Positions 17,739 to 26,921 of a stretch of DNA of 64,000 nucleotides are shown here, piece by piece. Numbering within the stretch: the stretch's first letter is position 1; the number at the start of each line of letters is the position of its first letter. Source of the stretch: Actinopolymorpha sp. NPDC004070 (lineage in GTDB: Bacteria > Actinomycetota > Actinomycetes > Propionibacteriales > Actinopolymorphaceae); contig NZ_JBEXMJ010000012.1 of NCBI RefSeq assembly GCF_040610475.1, positions 153,369 to 217,368 of the forward strand. The letters are read 5' to 3'. A program made the translations under genes and the position numbers. A model generated the notes under the pieces. The model worked only from the letters and a program-made list of their open reading frames with translations. It was not told the origin of the DNA and ran no database searches.

Positions 17739-19256
17739 CTACCGACTGAGTACAGCGCCGTAATGTCCACCGGGAAGCGCCCCGTCGGACTCCGTGTAGA
17801 CAGACTGAGGCTGGGTCGTCCTTGGGAACCTTCCCTTCAGGACGACACCGGCGTCCACGGCGGTGGCGACGTCGCTGCCGGGTATGCCGAGCAGAAGCAC
17901 GTCCGCATTCTCGAAGGAATCGGTGTGCGTCCTGCCCACGGCGGCCCCGAGGTGGTCGCCGGGACGGGCGTTCGCCCCCAGGCTGAACCCATCTCCTGGC
18001 AGGCAGGAAAGAGGGTCGCGATCATGGCCGAAGTAGGAGACGGCTGCGCCGGCGTCCTTGACGGTGCCGACGTCTTCACCAGGTACGCCGATGACGACCT
18101 GAGCCTCGTTGCAGTCCCCGTCGGGATAGTCGAGTTGCCCCCCGCGCACGCTGGCACCGAAGTGGTCGCCGGCCTCGGGCCGGCCGGGGATGGTGACGCC
18201 GCTGTCCTTACCCTGACGAAGGACGGAGAGGGACGTGGCCCTGGTGGCGCCGATACGCAGGCCTTGCACCATGCCGGCGTCGCGGACGGCGCCCAGGTCC
18301 TCGCCGGGGACACCCACCCATCCAACGTCACGAAAAGCGTCGACGGCGGCGCCGAACCGGTCGCCGGCCTCGACCGCTCCGGGTATTCCTTGCGTGTTCT
18401 GGGTGACGGCGTAGGGCCCAGGACCAGCCGGAGGGGCACCCGGGGTCGGCAGCACCGTCACCATGCCGGCGTCCTTGTGGGGGCCGATGTCCTCGCTCGG
18501 CTGGCCTACGAGTACCCCACCGCCGCTGACGTCGTACCAGCGAAGTGCGGCAAGCTCTTCACCGAACCGGTCCCCTGGTTCCGGCCGACCGGGCACCCCG
18601 GGAGTGTCTTGGGTGTACAGCCGTGGCGCACTCGCCACCCGGTCGACGACCTCGGTGTAGGCCACCGCCCCCGCGTCAGCCTGGCCGGACACGTCACGGC
18701 CCGGCGCGCCGATCCAGATCCGCCCGGAGACGCGTTGAGTCGTGGGCGAACGGACCGATTCGACGGCGAGAGCGTCCCCGAACTCGTCGCCGGGCCTGGC
18801 CTGCAGTGGGATCCGCAGCGATGCTCCAGTCCCGAGGCCAGCCCGGGTTCCGAAGATGACGTAGAGGGCGCCCCCGCCGTCGACACCCGGAGCACCGACG
18901 ACCAGATCAGAGCAGTTGTCGCCATCAATGTCGGCAATGGCGACGGCGGCACCGAACCGGTCACCGATCTGCTGCTCATCACCCAACGACGCTCGCAGGA
19001 TCACCCGACCACCGCGTGGTTTCTCCGCGTTGACTTCCCCCAGTGGAACCTCGTTGTGGACCTCGACACGTCCCAAAGTGCCGGACTGGCCGTTCGGTAG
19101 GGGAGCCGTGGGAAGTCCCACCGCGAACCCTGTGAGGTCGGTGGGGTCGCAGGGAGACTCGGCGGCCACAGCCGACGACGTAGTTGCCCCGCTCACAGTG
19201 GCACACAGGAACGCCCCTACCAGCAGGGGACGTACAAATCTGGCAATACGGATCAT
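17739..19256 (-). CDS. Secreted FG-GAP (integrin-alpha-like) repeat protein
   Basis: 505 aa. A signal peptide (FVRPLLVGAFLCATVSG...) precedes about seven FG-GAP repeats with the pattern GDRFGAAVA..DIDGDNCSDLVVGAPGVD; later copies read GDxFGxxV and GVPGEDVGTVKDAG. Together they should form a seven-bladed beta-propeller, calcium-stabilised through the DIDGD loop, outside the cell. The ATG at 19256 gives the leader; an open frame continues upstream but is out of character. No partner gene adjoins. Confidence 0.85.
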   Translation of the reverse strand: MIRIARFVRPLLVGAFLCATVSGATTSSAVAAESPCDPTDLTGFAVGLPTAPLPNGQSGTLGRVEVHNEVPLGEVNAEKPRGGRVILRASLGDEQQIGDRFGAAVAIADIDGDNCSDLVVGAPGVDGGGALYVIFGTRAGLGTGASLRIPLQARPGDEFGDALAVESVRSPTTQRVSGRIWIGAPGRDVSGQADAGAVAYTEVVDRVASAPRLYTQDTPGVPGRPEPGDRFGEELAALRWYDVSGGGVLVGQPSEDIGPHKDAGMVTVLPTPGAPPAGPGPYAVTQNTQGIPGAVEAGDRFGAAVDAFRDVGWVGVPGEDLGAVRDAGMVQGLRIGATRATSLSVLRQGKDSGVTIPGRPEAGDHFGASVRGGQLDYPDGDCNEAQVVIGVPGEDVGTVKDAGAAVSYFGHDRDPLSCLPGDGFSLGANARPGDHLGAAVGRTHTDSFENADVLLLGIPGSDVATAVDAGVVLKGRFPRTTQPQSVYTESDGALPGGHYGAVLSR

Positions 19257-19486
19257 GATGACCGCGCATTCCGAATCAGAACAGCCAGCGCGATGACGAC
19301 GGCAGACCTGGAGTGGCCCAAAACTAGACGTACACCCAGGGCCCGTCAAGAAGTAGCAGCGACGGTGTCCGGCCTGCGAACCGCTGAGCACCCCCGACCT
19401 CGCCGCCCTGCGCGGTGCGGGGCTGGTGACGACTCGCCGGACGGGCCGTGCGGCCGTGCATCTGCGTACCCGAACAGGTACGGCGC

Positions 19487-21820
19487 TCACGGCCCAGCCG
19501 TAGGACACCTCAGCGTGGCGCGGCGGCCGGTGTCGCGTACGGCGAACTCCGCCACTGCGGCTGCGTCCAGGTTCCGGCCGGCGGCGAAGGCTCGGTCGTG
19601 AGCGGGACCGCCTGAGGCGGCGCGCGCCGCCTTCTCCGCGCAGGCTCGCAGGCTCGGGTCCGGGTGGTAGTAGGCGTAGACGTCGGCGCCGACGGTCTCG
19701 CGGAGTCCGGCCCCGGCGCCGAGGAGGGTGGCGACGCGCAGGTGGTTGCCCTCCTTCGACTCGACGACCGCGAGCGTTTCGACGAAGAACGCGAGGTTGG
19801 CCAGGTCCCGCGTCTCCTGGGAGAGGCTGATGCCTTCCACGACGTGCGCCCGGGCGAGGTCGTGGTTTCCGAGGGCGAGGGCGGCCTGGGAGAGGTTGTA
19901 GAGGGCGACGTACGTCGACAGTCTGTCGCCTCGGGCGCGGGCGAGATGGAGGCCGCGTTCGATCTCGGGTACGGCCGTCGAGGGTGCGCCGCGGAGCAGG
20001 TGCACCGTGCCGAGCCAGACATGGACGAGGGAGGCCATCCACAGCGAGCTGTCGTCCTGAAGGGCATAGCGGAGCCCGGCGCGGAAGCGGTCCTCGGCGG
20101 CGTCGAGGTCGCCTGCGGCAAGAGCGGCGAGCCCGGTGCCGGCGCGTGCCTTGCTGCGGACCTCCAGGTCGTCCTGGCCGGAGGCGACGCGGTCGGCCTC
20201 TGCCCAGTACGACGCGGCGGTGGCATGGTCGCCGGCGGCGTACGACATGGTGGCCCCGGCAAGGTGGACGCGGCTGCGCTCCCAGGACGGGAGGTCGGTG
20301 GCGAGACACCGGTCGGCGAGGCGGCGACCGACGCTGAGCTGGCCGCGCAGCCACCAGTAGAGCCACATGAACCACGTGATGCGGGCGGCCGTGCGCGGGT
20401 CGTCCGCGTCGAGGGAACGGTCGACGGCGACGAGGATGTTCGCCTCCTCCTCCTCGATCCGTGCAAGCCAGTCCACCTGGTCCGCACGTTCGTAACCTGC
20501 GGCTGCCTGCTCGGTGAGGTCGAGGTAAACGCGGGCGTGGGCGCGACCGATTCGGGCGGCGCGGTCGCCGACGAGGCGGCTGCGGGCGTACTGCGCAATG
20601 GGTTCGAGCATGTCGAACCGGTCGCTGCGGACGCGCACGAGCGAGTGCGCGGCGAGCTCGTCGAGAGTTCCCAGTACGTCGTACGCGGCGATGTCGTCAC
20701 CGGCTTCCGCCACGGCCTCGATCGCCTCGAGAGTGGCGCCGCCACGGAAGGCCCCGAGCAGCGTGAAGAGGCGTTGCTGGACGGGATCGAGCAGGCTGTA
20801 GCTCCAGTCGAGAGTGGCCCGCATGCTTCGCTGCCGCTCGGGGAGGTCGCGGGCTCCCGGCGCAGCGCCGGCGGCCTCGAGCCGGTCGAGCAGTGCACTC
20901 GGAGACAGCAGCCGTAGCTGTGCCGCGGCGAGTTCGATGGCAAGGGGCAGGCCGGCGAGGCGGTGGCAGAGGTCCGCGGCTGCCGGTACGTCCGTCGCCT
21001 CCGTTCGCACTCCTACCGAACGTGCCCGGTCCCACAGCAGGGCACCGGCCGGGTGGGCGCGAAGCTCCTCGACGGTCGTGGCATCGCGGCCGGGCAGGTC
21101 GAGCGGCTCGACGACGTACGCGCGCTCGGCCCGCACTCGCAGCGGCGAGCGGCTCGAGACCAGCACGGTGAGCCCGGGGCACTCCGCGGCGAGCTGTCCG
21201 ACCTGGACCGCGGCGCTGAGCAGATGCTCGAAGTTGTCGAGGAGCAGCAGGTGCCGGGCTGTCCGCAGCTGCGCGGCTACCAGGTCGTAGGCGTCCGGGA
21301 CGTCGATGCCCTCCAGCCCCAGGACGCGCCCGATGGTGGCCATGAGCGCGGAGGCGTCGGCGAGCGGCGCGAGGGAGATCTGCAGGGCGCCGTCCGGGAA
21401 CATCCCGGCGAGTACGTCCGACACGGCGGCGGCCAGCCGGGTCTTCCCGACCCCGCCAGGTCCGGTGAGCGTGACCAACCGGGCTCCGGAGCGTACGAGA
21501 CCGGCGACTGCGGCGATGTCTTCGTCGCGGCCGAACAAAGGGGTCGGCGGAATCACCAGTGTCGACGGCCTGGCCACTGGTTCGGCGGTGGACTGGCGGC
21601 GGGGAACAGCGGCTACGAGCGCACCGCGGTCGCTCTCGCTGGCACCGAGCGCGTCGGCAAGGGAGCGGACGGTGTGCGGGTACGGCCGCGTCCGTGCGCC
21701 GCGCTCCAGCGAACTCACGGCGTGCGGGGTCAGGCCGGCGCGCTCGGCAAGCTCCTGCTGGGTGAGTCCGGCGCGTTCGCGGAGGGTTCGCAGAAGCCCG
21801 CCGAATGTCTGCACAGGCAC
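19487..21820 (-). CDS. XRE-HTH/NB-ARC ATPase transcriptional regulator
   Basis: 777 aa signal-transducing regulator. Residues 5-60 form an XRE HTH (LRTLRERAGLTQQELAERAGLTPHAVSSLERG). An NB-ARC-type ATPase follows with Walker A LTGPGGVGKTRLA and Walker B HLLLLDNFEHL. The C-terminal half is a TPR-like helical array. GGAGGAGGAG lies next to the GTG at 21820, the preferred start. It is divergent from a GNAT-like gene and a secreted-protein gene, which may be its targets. Ligand unknown. Confidence 0.85.
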   Translation of the reverse strand: MPVQTFGGLLRTLRERAGLTQQELAERAGLTPHAVSSLERGARTRPYPHTVRSLADALGASESDRGALVAAVPRRQSTAEPVARPSTLVIPPTPLFGRDEDIAAVAGLVRSGARLVTLTGPGGVGKTRLAAAVSDVLAGMFPDGALQISLAPLADASALMATIGRVLGLEGIDVPDAYDLVAAQLRTARHLLLLDNFEHLLSAAVQVGQLAAECPGLTVLVSSRSPLRVRAERAYVVEPLDLPGRDATTVEELRAHPAGALLWDRARSVGVRTEATDVPAAADLCHRLAGLPLAIELAAAQLRLLSPSALLDRLEAAGAAPGARDLPERQRSMRATLDWSYSLLDPVQQRLFTLLGAFRGGATLEAIEAVAEAGDDIAAYDVLGTLDELAAHSLVRVRSDRFDMLEPIAQYARSRLVGDRAARIGRAHARVYLDLTEQAAAGYERADQVDWLARIEEEEANILVAVDRSLDADDPRTAARITWFMWLYWWLRGQLSVGRRLADRCLATDLPSWERSRVHLAGATMSYAAGDHATAASYWAEADRVASGQDDLEVRSKARAGTGLAALAAGDLDAAEDRFRAGLRYALQDDSSLWMASLVHVWLGTVHLLRGAPSTAVPEIERGLHLARARGDRLSTYVALYNLSQAALALGNHDLARAHVVEGISLSQETRDLANLAFFVETLAVVESKEGNHLRVATLLGAGAGLRETVGADVYAYYHPDPSLRACAEKAARAASGGPAHDRAFAAGRNLDAAAVAEFAVRDTGRRATLRCPTAGP

Positions 21821-21938
21821 GCTCCTCCTCCCCTGGCCATGCGCTGGAGCACCAGTGTCGTGCGACGCTGCCGACTGTACGAGCAGTGTGCGGGTTCTGC
21901 TCGTGGTCTGTGACGCGCGCGGGCACGAGGCTGACTGC

Positions 21939-22421
21939 ATGACAGCAACAGCGTGGCTCCCGGAGGGGTGGAGCCACCCGCTTCGGGTTCCACTGAGTAC
22001 GGGGCATCACCTGCGCCCGATCCGGGCCACCGACGTCGATCTGGACATGCAGGCGGTGATGGGGTCGCAGGAACGGCTCTGGTCGCTGTACGGCGACGCC
22101 TGGGGGTGGCCCCCAGCGACGATGACCGCGGAACAGGACCACGCGGACCTGGCCCGGCACGAGGCCGAGACCGAGCGGCACGAGTCCTTCAACTACGCGC
22201 TCTTCGACAGCGGCGAGACCGAGCTGTTCGGCTGCGTCTACATCGACCCGCCGATCCTCGACGGTACGGACGCCGAGATCTCGTGGTGGGTGGTCGACTG
22301 GCTCGTGGGCGGGCCGATCGAAGCCGCCCTCCACGAGTTCGTACCGCGCTGGATCGCCACGGACTGGCCCCTTGGTAACCCGCACTACACGCACCGTCAG
22401 ACCCAAGGAGATCCAGCATGA
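21939..22421 (+). CDS. GNAT-like N-acetyltransferase
   Basis: 160 aa. LRPIRATDVDLDMQAVMGSQERLW and SFNYALFDSGETELFGCVYIDPP match the first half of a GNAT fold, and the C-terminal part is the shortened EFVPRWIATDWPLG ending seen in this subgroup, with no clear acetyl-CoA loop (RxxGxG). Divergent from the XRE-NB-ARC regulator; its stop overlaps the next start (ATGA), so the two are coupled. Confidence 0.7.
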   Translation: MTATAWLPEGWSHPLRVPLSTGHHLRPIRATDVDLDMQAVMGSQERLWSLYGDAWGWPPATMTAEQDHADLARHEAETERHESFNYALFDSGETELFGCVYIDPPILDGTDAEISWWVVDWLVGGPIEAALHEFVPRWIATDWPLGNPHYTHRQTQGDPA

Positions 22422-23368
22422 CCAGAACTGTCGTCACGGCCTGCGGTGCCGCACTGGCACTCGCACTGCTCGGGCTCACCGCGCCCTCGGCCAGTGCGGA
22501 CCCACGCGAAGTGGTGGTGGAGGGTTCCGAGCCGACGGTGTCGTGCGAGGGGCGTACCACCGACGACTCTTTGATCGACTTCACGCTCAGGACGAACGCC
22601 GAAGGACAGGTGCTGGAGAGTTACCTCGAGATCTACGAGGCCGGCTCCGGCGACCACCTGGCCCAGGGCGTCCCGGTGGAGGCCACCTTCACCGACGGCA
22701 CGGTCGACGCGAGCTTCGAGCTCATGGATCCCTCCGGTGCCTCGGCGGGTAACGCTCACCTGGTCGGCACCTACACCGTCGGGGAAACGGTGACGACGAA
22801 GGACCACATTCGCCGGAACAACAGTCAGTGGCACTCCGTGCACTCCTACACCCCGTACTCCCTCACCTGGTCCAGCGTCGAGCTGGGCCCCTGGCAGGTC
22901 GGGAGCCTGGACTGCACCGCCTGGGCGAGCGAGGGCACCACCTCCTTCACCAACCCCCATCGCGGCGTGGGCTTCGGCGCTTACTGGAACCCCTCGCCGG
23001 AATGCTCCACCGATGAGGCCCGGTTGCTCGACGTGTCGACGTTCGAGGACGAGACGTTCCTGCTGGTCGAGACCACGGACGCGTGGGGCGTGGCGGCGGT
23101 CTCGGGCAACGGTGTACAGACCGGCACGGTCGAGTGGTACGACCCCGAGGGGGAGCCGTTGGGTTCGGAGCCGGCATCGGCAACGTGGCAACGGCTGAGC
23201 CCGGCCAAGGTCACCACGGCATCGCCGTCCCCGACGAGCAACCTCGTCACGCACACCACGGCGTACCAACTCGGCTTCCAGTTGACGAGTGTGGACGGCG
23301 ACCGTCTCGTCACCACGTGCGGCGTCGGCTTCGTCGAGTGGCGCCAGATCGGCGGCCTCGAGGAGTGA
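22418..23368 (+). CDS. Secreted protein of unknown function
   Basis: 316 aa with a clear signal peptide (VVTACGAALALALLGLTAPSASA). The mature part is rich in Thr, Ser and acidic residues with few Lys. Four cysteines (in VSCEGR, LDCTAW, SPECST, TTCGVG) could form two disulfides. No domain recognised. Translationally coupled to the GNAT-like gene and followed by a strong terminator. Confidence 0.7.
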   Translation: MTRTVVTACGAALALALLGLTAPSASADPREVVVEGSEPTVSCEGRTTDDSLIDFTLRTNAEGQVLESYLEIYEAGSGDHLAQGVPVEATFTDGTVDASFELMDPSGASAGNAHLVGTYTVGETVTTKDHIRRNNSQWHSVHSYTPYSLTWSSVELGPWQVGSLDCTAWASEGTTSFTNPHRGVGFGAYWNPSPECSTDEARLLDVSTFEDETFLLVETTDAWGVAAVSGNGVQTGTVEWYDPEGEPLGSEPASATWQRLSPAKVTTASPSPTSNLVTHTTAYQLGFQLTSVDGDRLVTTCGVGFVEWRQIGGLEE

Positions 23369-23382
23369 ATCGGTTCGCGAAC

Positions 23383-23414
23383 GAAGCCCGCCCCGGGTCG
23401 CCGGGGCGGGCTTC
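23383..23414 (+). terminator. Strong terminator hairpin
   Basis: A 14-bp perfect stem GAAGCCCGCCCCGG / CCGGGGCGGGCTTC with a GTCG loop, 14 bases after the stop of the secreted-protein gene and followed by GGTTCT. Confidence 0.8.
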
Positions 23415-23542
23415 GGTTCTGCCTTGTGCCTCGAGGTTCGCCTCTTGACGTTGTGCCGACGGCACCTACCCTGCTTGCACCGTTGCGGCAGTGGACGGGG
23501 GACGTTCGCTCACATGTTTCCGGGTGTGCTCAGTGTTCGTGC

Positions 23543-24970
23543 ATGCGAAGGTGGGTGGAGATCGTGGCAGCACCTGTGTCCCGTAGGAGGCTTCTCGGAC
23601 GTGCCGGGACGGTCGGGCTGGGGATCGTGTTCGCCGGCAGCATCGACTCGATTGCCGGGCCGCGGTCGGCGTTGGCGGCTACGCGTTCCGCGGTCGGTTA
23701 CGGTCCGCTCGTAGCGGATCCCGCCGGTCTGCTGGCGTTGCCGCCGGGGTTCACCTACCGAATCGTCGCCCGGTCGGGCATCACTCGGCTGGAGACAGGC
23801 GAGCCGACACCGAGCGACCCGGACGGGTCGGCGAACTTCGGCAGTTCGTCCGGGATGACGCTGGTCACCAACCACGAGATCGGTGGCAACGAGGCGTTCC
23901 GGGTGCCGGCCCTGCCAGGTCTGGCGTACGACCCGGGTGCGCGCGGCGGTACGACGAACATCGACCTGACCGCTGACGGCACACGGGTTCGCGAGTACGT
24001 CAGCCTGGCCGGGACCGACAACAACTGCGCGGGTGGGAAGACACCGTGGGACACGTGGCTCACCTGTGAGGAGACCGAACGCCGCGCGGGCGGCAGGTTC
24101 GTGAAGGACCACGGTTATGTGTTCGAGGTGGATCCGTTCGACCAGGCCGCCAACGCCGACCCGGTTCCGTTGAAGTTCCTCGGTCGCTTCGCCCACGAGG
24201 CGGTTGCGGTCGATCCCGCGACCTCGGCGGTGTACGAGACCGAGGACGCCACCGCTCCGAACGGACTGTACCTTCGGTGGACCCCGCCCGAGGGGTTCGT
24301 CGGTGGCAAGGGTGCCTTCCGCGCGCTCGCCACATCCGCCGATGGCGGGACGGCCGGAACGCTGCAGGCGATGAGTTGCTTCAGCGACGGTGTGCACATC
24401 GCGGACCTGTCCGAGGCGACCGAGCACGGTACGAAGTACAAGGTCCAATGGGTGGATGTGCCTGATCGCGACGCGCGTACGACTTCGGTCCGCAAGCAGT
24501 TCACCGATGACCAGGTCACCCGCAGCCGCAAGCTCGAGGGTGCCTGGTGGGCAGACGGCGGCGCCTACTTCGTCGCCAGCTTCGCCCGGACCACCGACGG
24601 CAGCGTGAACGAGCACGACGGTCAGGTGTGGTTCTACGATCCCTGCAAGGAGACCGTCACCCTGAAGACGATCTTCGGTGTCAATCCCGACCCGGCCGAC
24701 GAGGCCTACCACGACGGGCCGGACAACATCACCGTCTCACCGTACGGCGGCGTCATCCTGGCCGAGGACGGCGTAGGGATCCAGTACCTGGTGGGTGTGA
24801 CCAAACAGGGAAAGTCCTATCAACTGGCTCGCAACCAACTCAACGGCAGCGAGTTCGCCGGCCCCAACTTCAGCCCGGACGGCTCGATCATGTTCGCGAA
24901 CATCTACTCGCCCGGGCACGTCTTCGCCATCACCGGTCCGTGGGGACGACCCAGCAACGCAGACGTGTAG
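23543..24970 (+). CDS. PhoX-like (DUF839) Tat-exported phosphatase-family protein
   Basis: 475 aa from the ATG at 23543; GTGs at 23555 and 23564 are alternatives. SRRRLLGRAGTVGLGIVFAG is a twin-arginine signal. The mature part is a PhoX/DUF839 propeller: LLALPPGFTYRIVARSG, LVTNHEIG, GGKTPWDTWLTCEE, GRFAHEAVAVDPATSAVYETED and a late NITVSPYGGVILAEDG, the typical metal-site text. Probably a secreted phosphatase-like enzyme; activity not proven. Confidence 0.85.
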   Translation: MRRWVEIVAAPVSRRRLLGRAGTVGLGIVFAGSIDSIAGPRSALAATRSAVGYGPLVADPAGLLALPPGFTYRIVARSGITRLETGEPTPSDPDGSANFGSSSGMTLVTNHEIGGNEAFRVPALPGLAYDPGARGGTTNIDLTADGTRVREYVSLAGTDNNCAGGKTPWDTWLTCEETERRAGGRFVKDHGYVFEVDPFDQAANADPVPLKFLGRFAHEAVAVDPATSAVYETEDATAPNGLYLRWTPPEGFVGGKGAFRALATSADGGTAGTLQAMSCFSDGVHIADLSEATEHGTKYKVQWVDVPDRDARTTSVRKQFTDDQVTRSRKLEGAWWADGGAYFVASFARTTDGSVNEHDGQVWFYDPCKETVTLKTIFGVNPDPADEAYHDGPDNITVSPYGGVILAEDGVGIQYLVGVTKQGKSYQLARNQLNGSEFAGPNFSPDGSIMFANIYSPGHVFAITGPWGRPSNADV

Positions 24971-25006
24971 CTGTCTCGGCGGGTGTCCACATCCAGCAGG
25001 TACCGG

Positions 25007-25125
25007 GTCCTCGGCCGCTGCGATCTCGCGTAACGTCCGCTCCCACCCCTGCGCAGACGACTCGTACATCCGAACGTCCGTCACAAGCTCAGATGATGAC
25101 CCGCAGACGCTCAGTTCGTCATGGG
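25007..25125 (-). pseudogene. Remnant of a GNAT gene like that at 50.6-51.3 kb
   Basis: Antisense to the top strand it reads YESSAQGWERTLREIAAAEDP, nearly identical to the internal YESSAQGWERTLREIAEAEDP of the intact GNAT gene at 50628-51281. This is joined directly to VTD and to noncoding sequence matching what lies upstream of that gene's start (ACAAG...ATGATG...CCGCAGA). Middle and C-terminal parts are missing. An internal deletion copy, not a functional gene. Confidence 0.75.
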
Positions 25126-25131
25126 TACGGC

Positions 25132-25878
25132 TCAACTCGTCTTGCGCTCCGCGCCGGTCGTCCGGTGCCAGGAGGTCATATGGCCATAGACGACGATGTT
25201 GCCTGACCAGCCGACCGACTTGCCGTACGTGCCGCCGCAAGTGATGAGCCGGAGTTCGGAACGTTCACTCTTCCCATAGATCTGACCGATCGGAAGGTTC
25301 GCCTTCGACTGAAGCGATGCGCCGTCGATGACGTACTCGACGACGATTCCGTCGGCGCGCCTCACCGCGACCTTCTGGCCACGACTCAGGGCACCGAGGC
25401 GGTAGAAGACGGCGGTGTGGCGGCGGCCGAACCTGGAGTCCAGATGACCCAGGATGACAGTACGGCCGGGACGCCCAGGAGTAACGCTGTACTTGTACCA
25501 CCCGGCGAGGTAGGGCTTCTCCGCAGGCGGTACGCCGATGGTGCCGTCCGGGGCGTTTCCGACCGCGACGAGGGGGGCGGCGACATCGATGGCACCGATG
25601 TCGAGACGCACCGGTCGTGCGTTGGTCGTCAGCGGCTGCGCCGGAGGTTGCTTCGGAGTGTGATCGGGCGTGGGGGCTGCGAGCCTTTCACCTACCGACT
25701 CCGGTGGAGGCATCGTCGCAGTGGGCATCGGTGGTGGCGCCGCTCGACCGAGTTGGTCGGAAATGATCAGCCCGAGCCCGCTCACTGCCGTGACCATGAG
25801 CATCAGGGCTGTGGCCGCCCTCCGCGCCGCGGGTCGCGGGCGGAGGGTCAACCACGGTAACCGTCGCATGCGTTCCAC
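25132..25878 (-). CDS. Class F sortase
   Basis: 248 aa. One N-terminal membrane segment (ATALMLMVTAVSGLGLII), a Pro-rich spacer, then the sortase barrel with catalytic His145 in VILGHLDSR and Cys214 in LRLITCGGTYG. The catalytic Arg of the family is not obvious; Lys220 sits near its place. It starts 8 bases after the stop of the anchored-protein gene upstream, which is the likely substrate or partner. Confidence 0.85.
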   Translation of the reverse strand: MERMRRLPWLTLRPRPAARRAATALMLMVTAVSGLGLIISDQLGRAAPPPMPTATMPPPESVGERLAAPTPDHTPKQPPAQPLTTNARPVRLDIGAIDVAAPLVAVGNAPDGTIGVPPAEKPYLAGWYKYSVTPGRPGRTVILGHLDSRFGRRHTAVFYRLGALSRGQKVAVRRADGIVVEYVIDGASLQSKANLPIGQIYGKSERSELRLITCGGTYGKSVGWSGNIVVYGHMTSWHRTTGAERKTS

Positions 25879-25886
25879 GCCGATGG

Positions 25887-26708
25887 TCAGGCCGCAGTGG
25901 CGTTCCGGTGGAGCCCTCGGCGCCGCAGCGCGATGACTCCGCCGGTGACCGCGAGTCCCAGCAGAACGCCGCCGGCGGCAGTCGCCGCACCAGGTCCACT
26001 GCTCAGAGTCGAGCCGTCACCGGCGTTCGGCCCGTTTGGATCGGTCACAGGCGGGGCGATCGACTCATCGGAGTCACCATTTCCGTCACCAGATTCGCCC
26101 GAGAACTGGTTGCCGAGGGCTTGCAAGTCCGCACAGTCTTGGTTCGGGTCGAACGGGTCGCCGGCGTTGTCGTTGCCGACGGTGCAGTCCGTCTGCCAGA
26201 CGTCCATTACCTGATCGGTTTCGTTCAGCGTCACGAGCGTGACCGCGACCTTGTCATCGTGTGCGGTGACCGTCGCGCAGACGAGCTTGAAGACATCGAA
26301 CGGAAGGGGGTTCTTCCCCTCCGTCTTGGTGAACAGCACCCAGGGGTTGACATCGCCACCGCCGCCGCGGTTCTCCTTCCAGATCCACAGCTGGTTGTCC
26401 GGATCACCGTAACCAGCCGTTCCGGGTACGAAGACCACGAACTTGTCGTTGTTCAACTGCGTCGAGTCGATGCAGAGCCCAGATCCGCTCGGCCCGGGCC
26501 CATCAAGCGTCGGCGTGACCTGAGATCTGACGGCGACCCCGTTGGCAGCAGGCAGCACGCTCGCGCTTGCCTGCGAGATCGGCACCAACGCGAGAAGGCC
26601 GCTGATGACGATGGTCGAACTCAAGGTCGCCATCAGGCGGCGACCGATCCTCATCCTCTGGAGGAGAGGACGGGGCTGGGGTGAATGCGCCTTCATCCGG
26701 GACCCCAT
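25887..26708 (-). CDS. Secreted protein with C-terminal anchor, sortase partner
   Basis: 273 aa (start uncertain: MGSRM at 26708 or MKAH at 26696). A signal peptide (LSSTIVISGLLALVPISQASA) and a mature domain with four Cys are followed by a Pro/Asp/Gly-rich spacer, a membrane segment (AAGGVLLGLAVTGGVIAL) and the basic tail RRRGLHR. That is a cell-wall-sorting layout, but no LPXTG-type motif precedes the helix. Immediately upstream of the class F sortase. Confidence 0.7.
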   Translation of the reverse strand: MGSRMKAHSPQPRPLLQRMRIGRRLMATLSSTIVISGLLALVPISQASASVLPAANGVAVRSQVTPTLDGPGPSGSGLCIDSTQLNNDKFVVFVPGTAGYGDPDNQLWIWKENRGGGGDVNPWVLFTKTEGKNPLPFDVFKLVCATVTAHDDKVAVTLVTLNETDQVMDVWQTDCTVGNDNAGDPFDPNQDCADLQALGNQFSGESGDGNGDSDESIAPPVTDPNGPNAGDGSTLSSGPGAATAAGGVLLGLAVTGGVIALRRRGLHRNATAA

Positions 26709-26921
26709 TCGTGGCAGTCGGACAACACCGGAGAGCTACCAACATAGAAGGGATCACCGGAATGCACTGAAGATTTCTTCGACTTGTGGCGAAGGTGCCG
26801 GGGATCGGACCTGAACACGAACGCTTCGGGTGCCCACCTCCGCGCGCCGCGCGCCAGCTTGGTGCCGACCTGGGCGCACACCCGTCCCGCTCACTGGATA
26901 GCCTGGACTCGTGGTCGCCCG

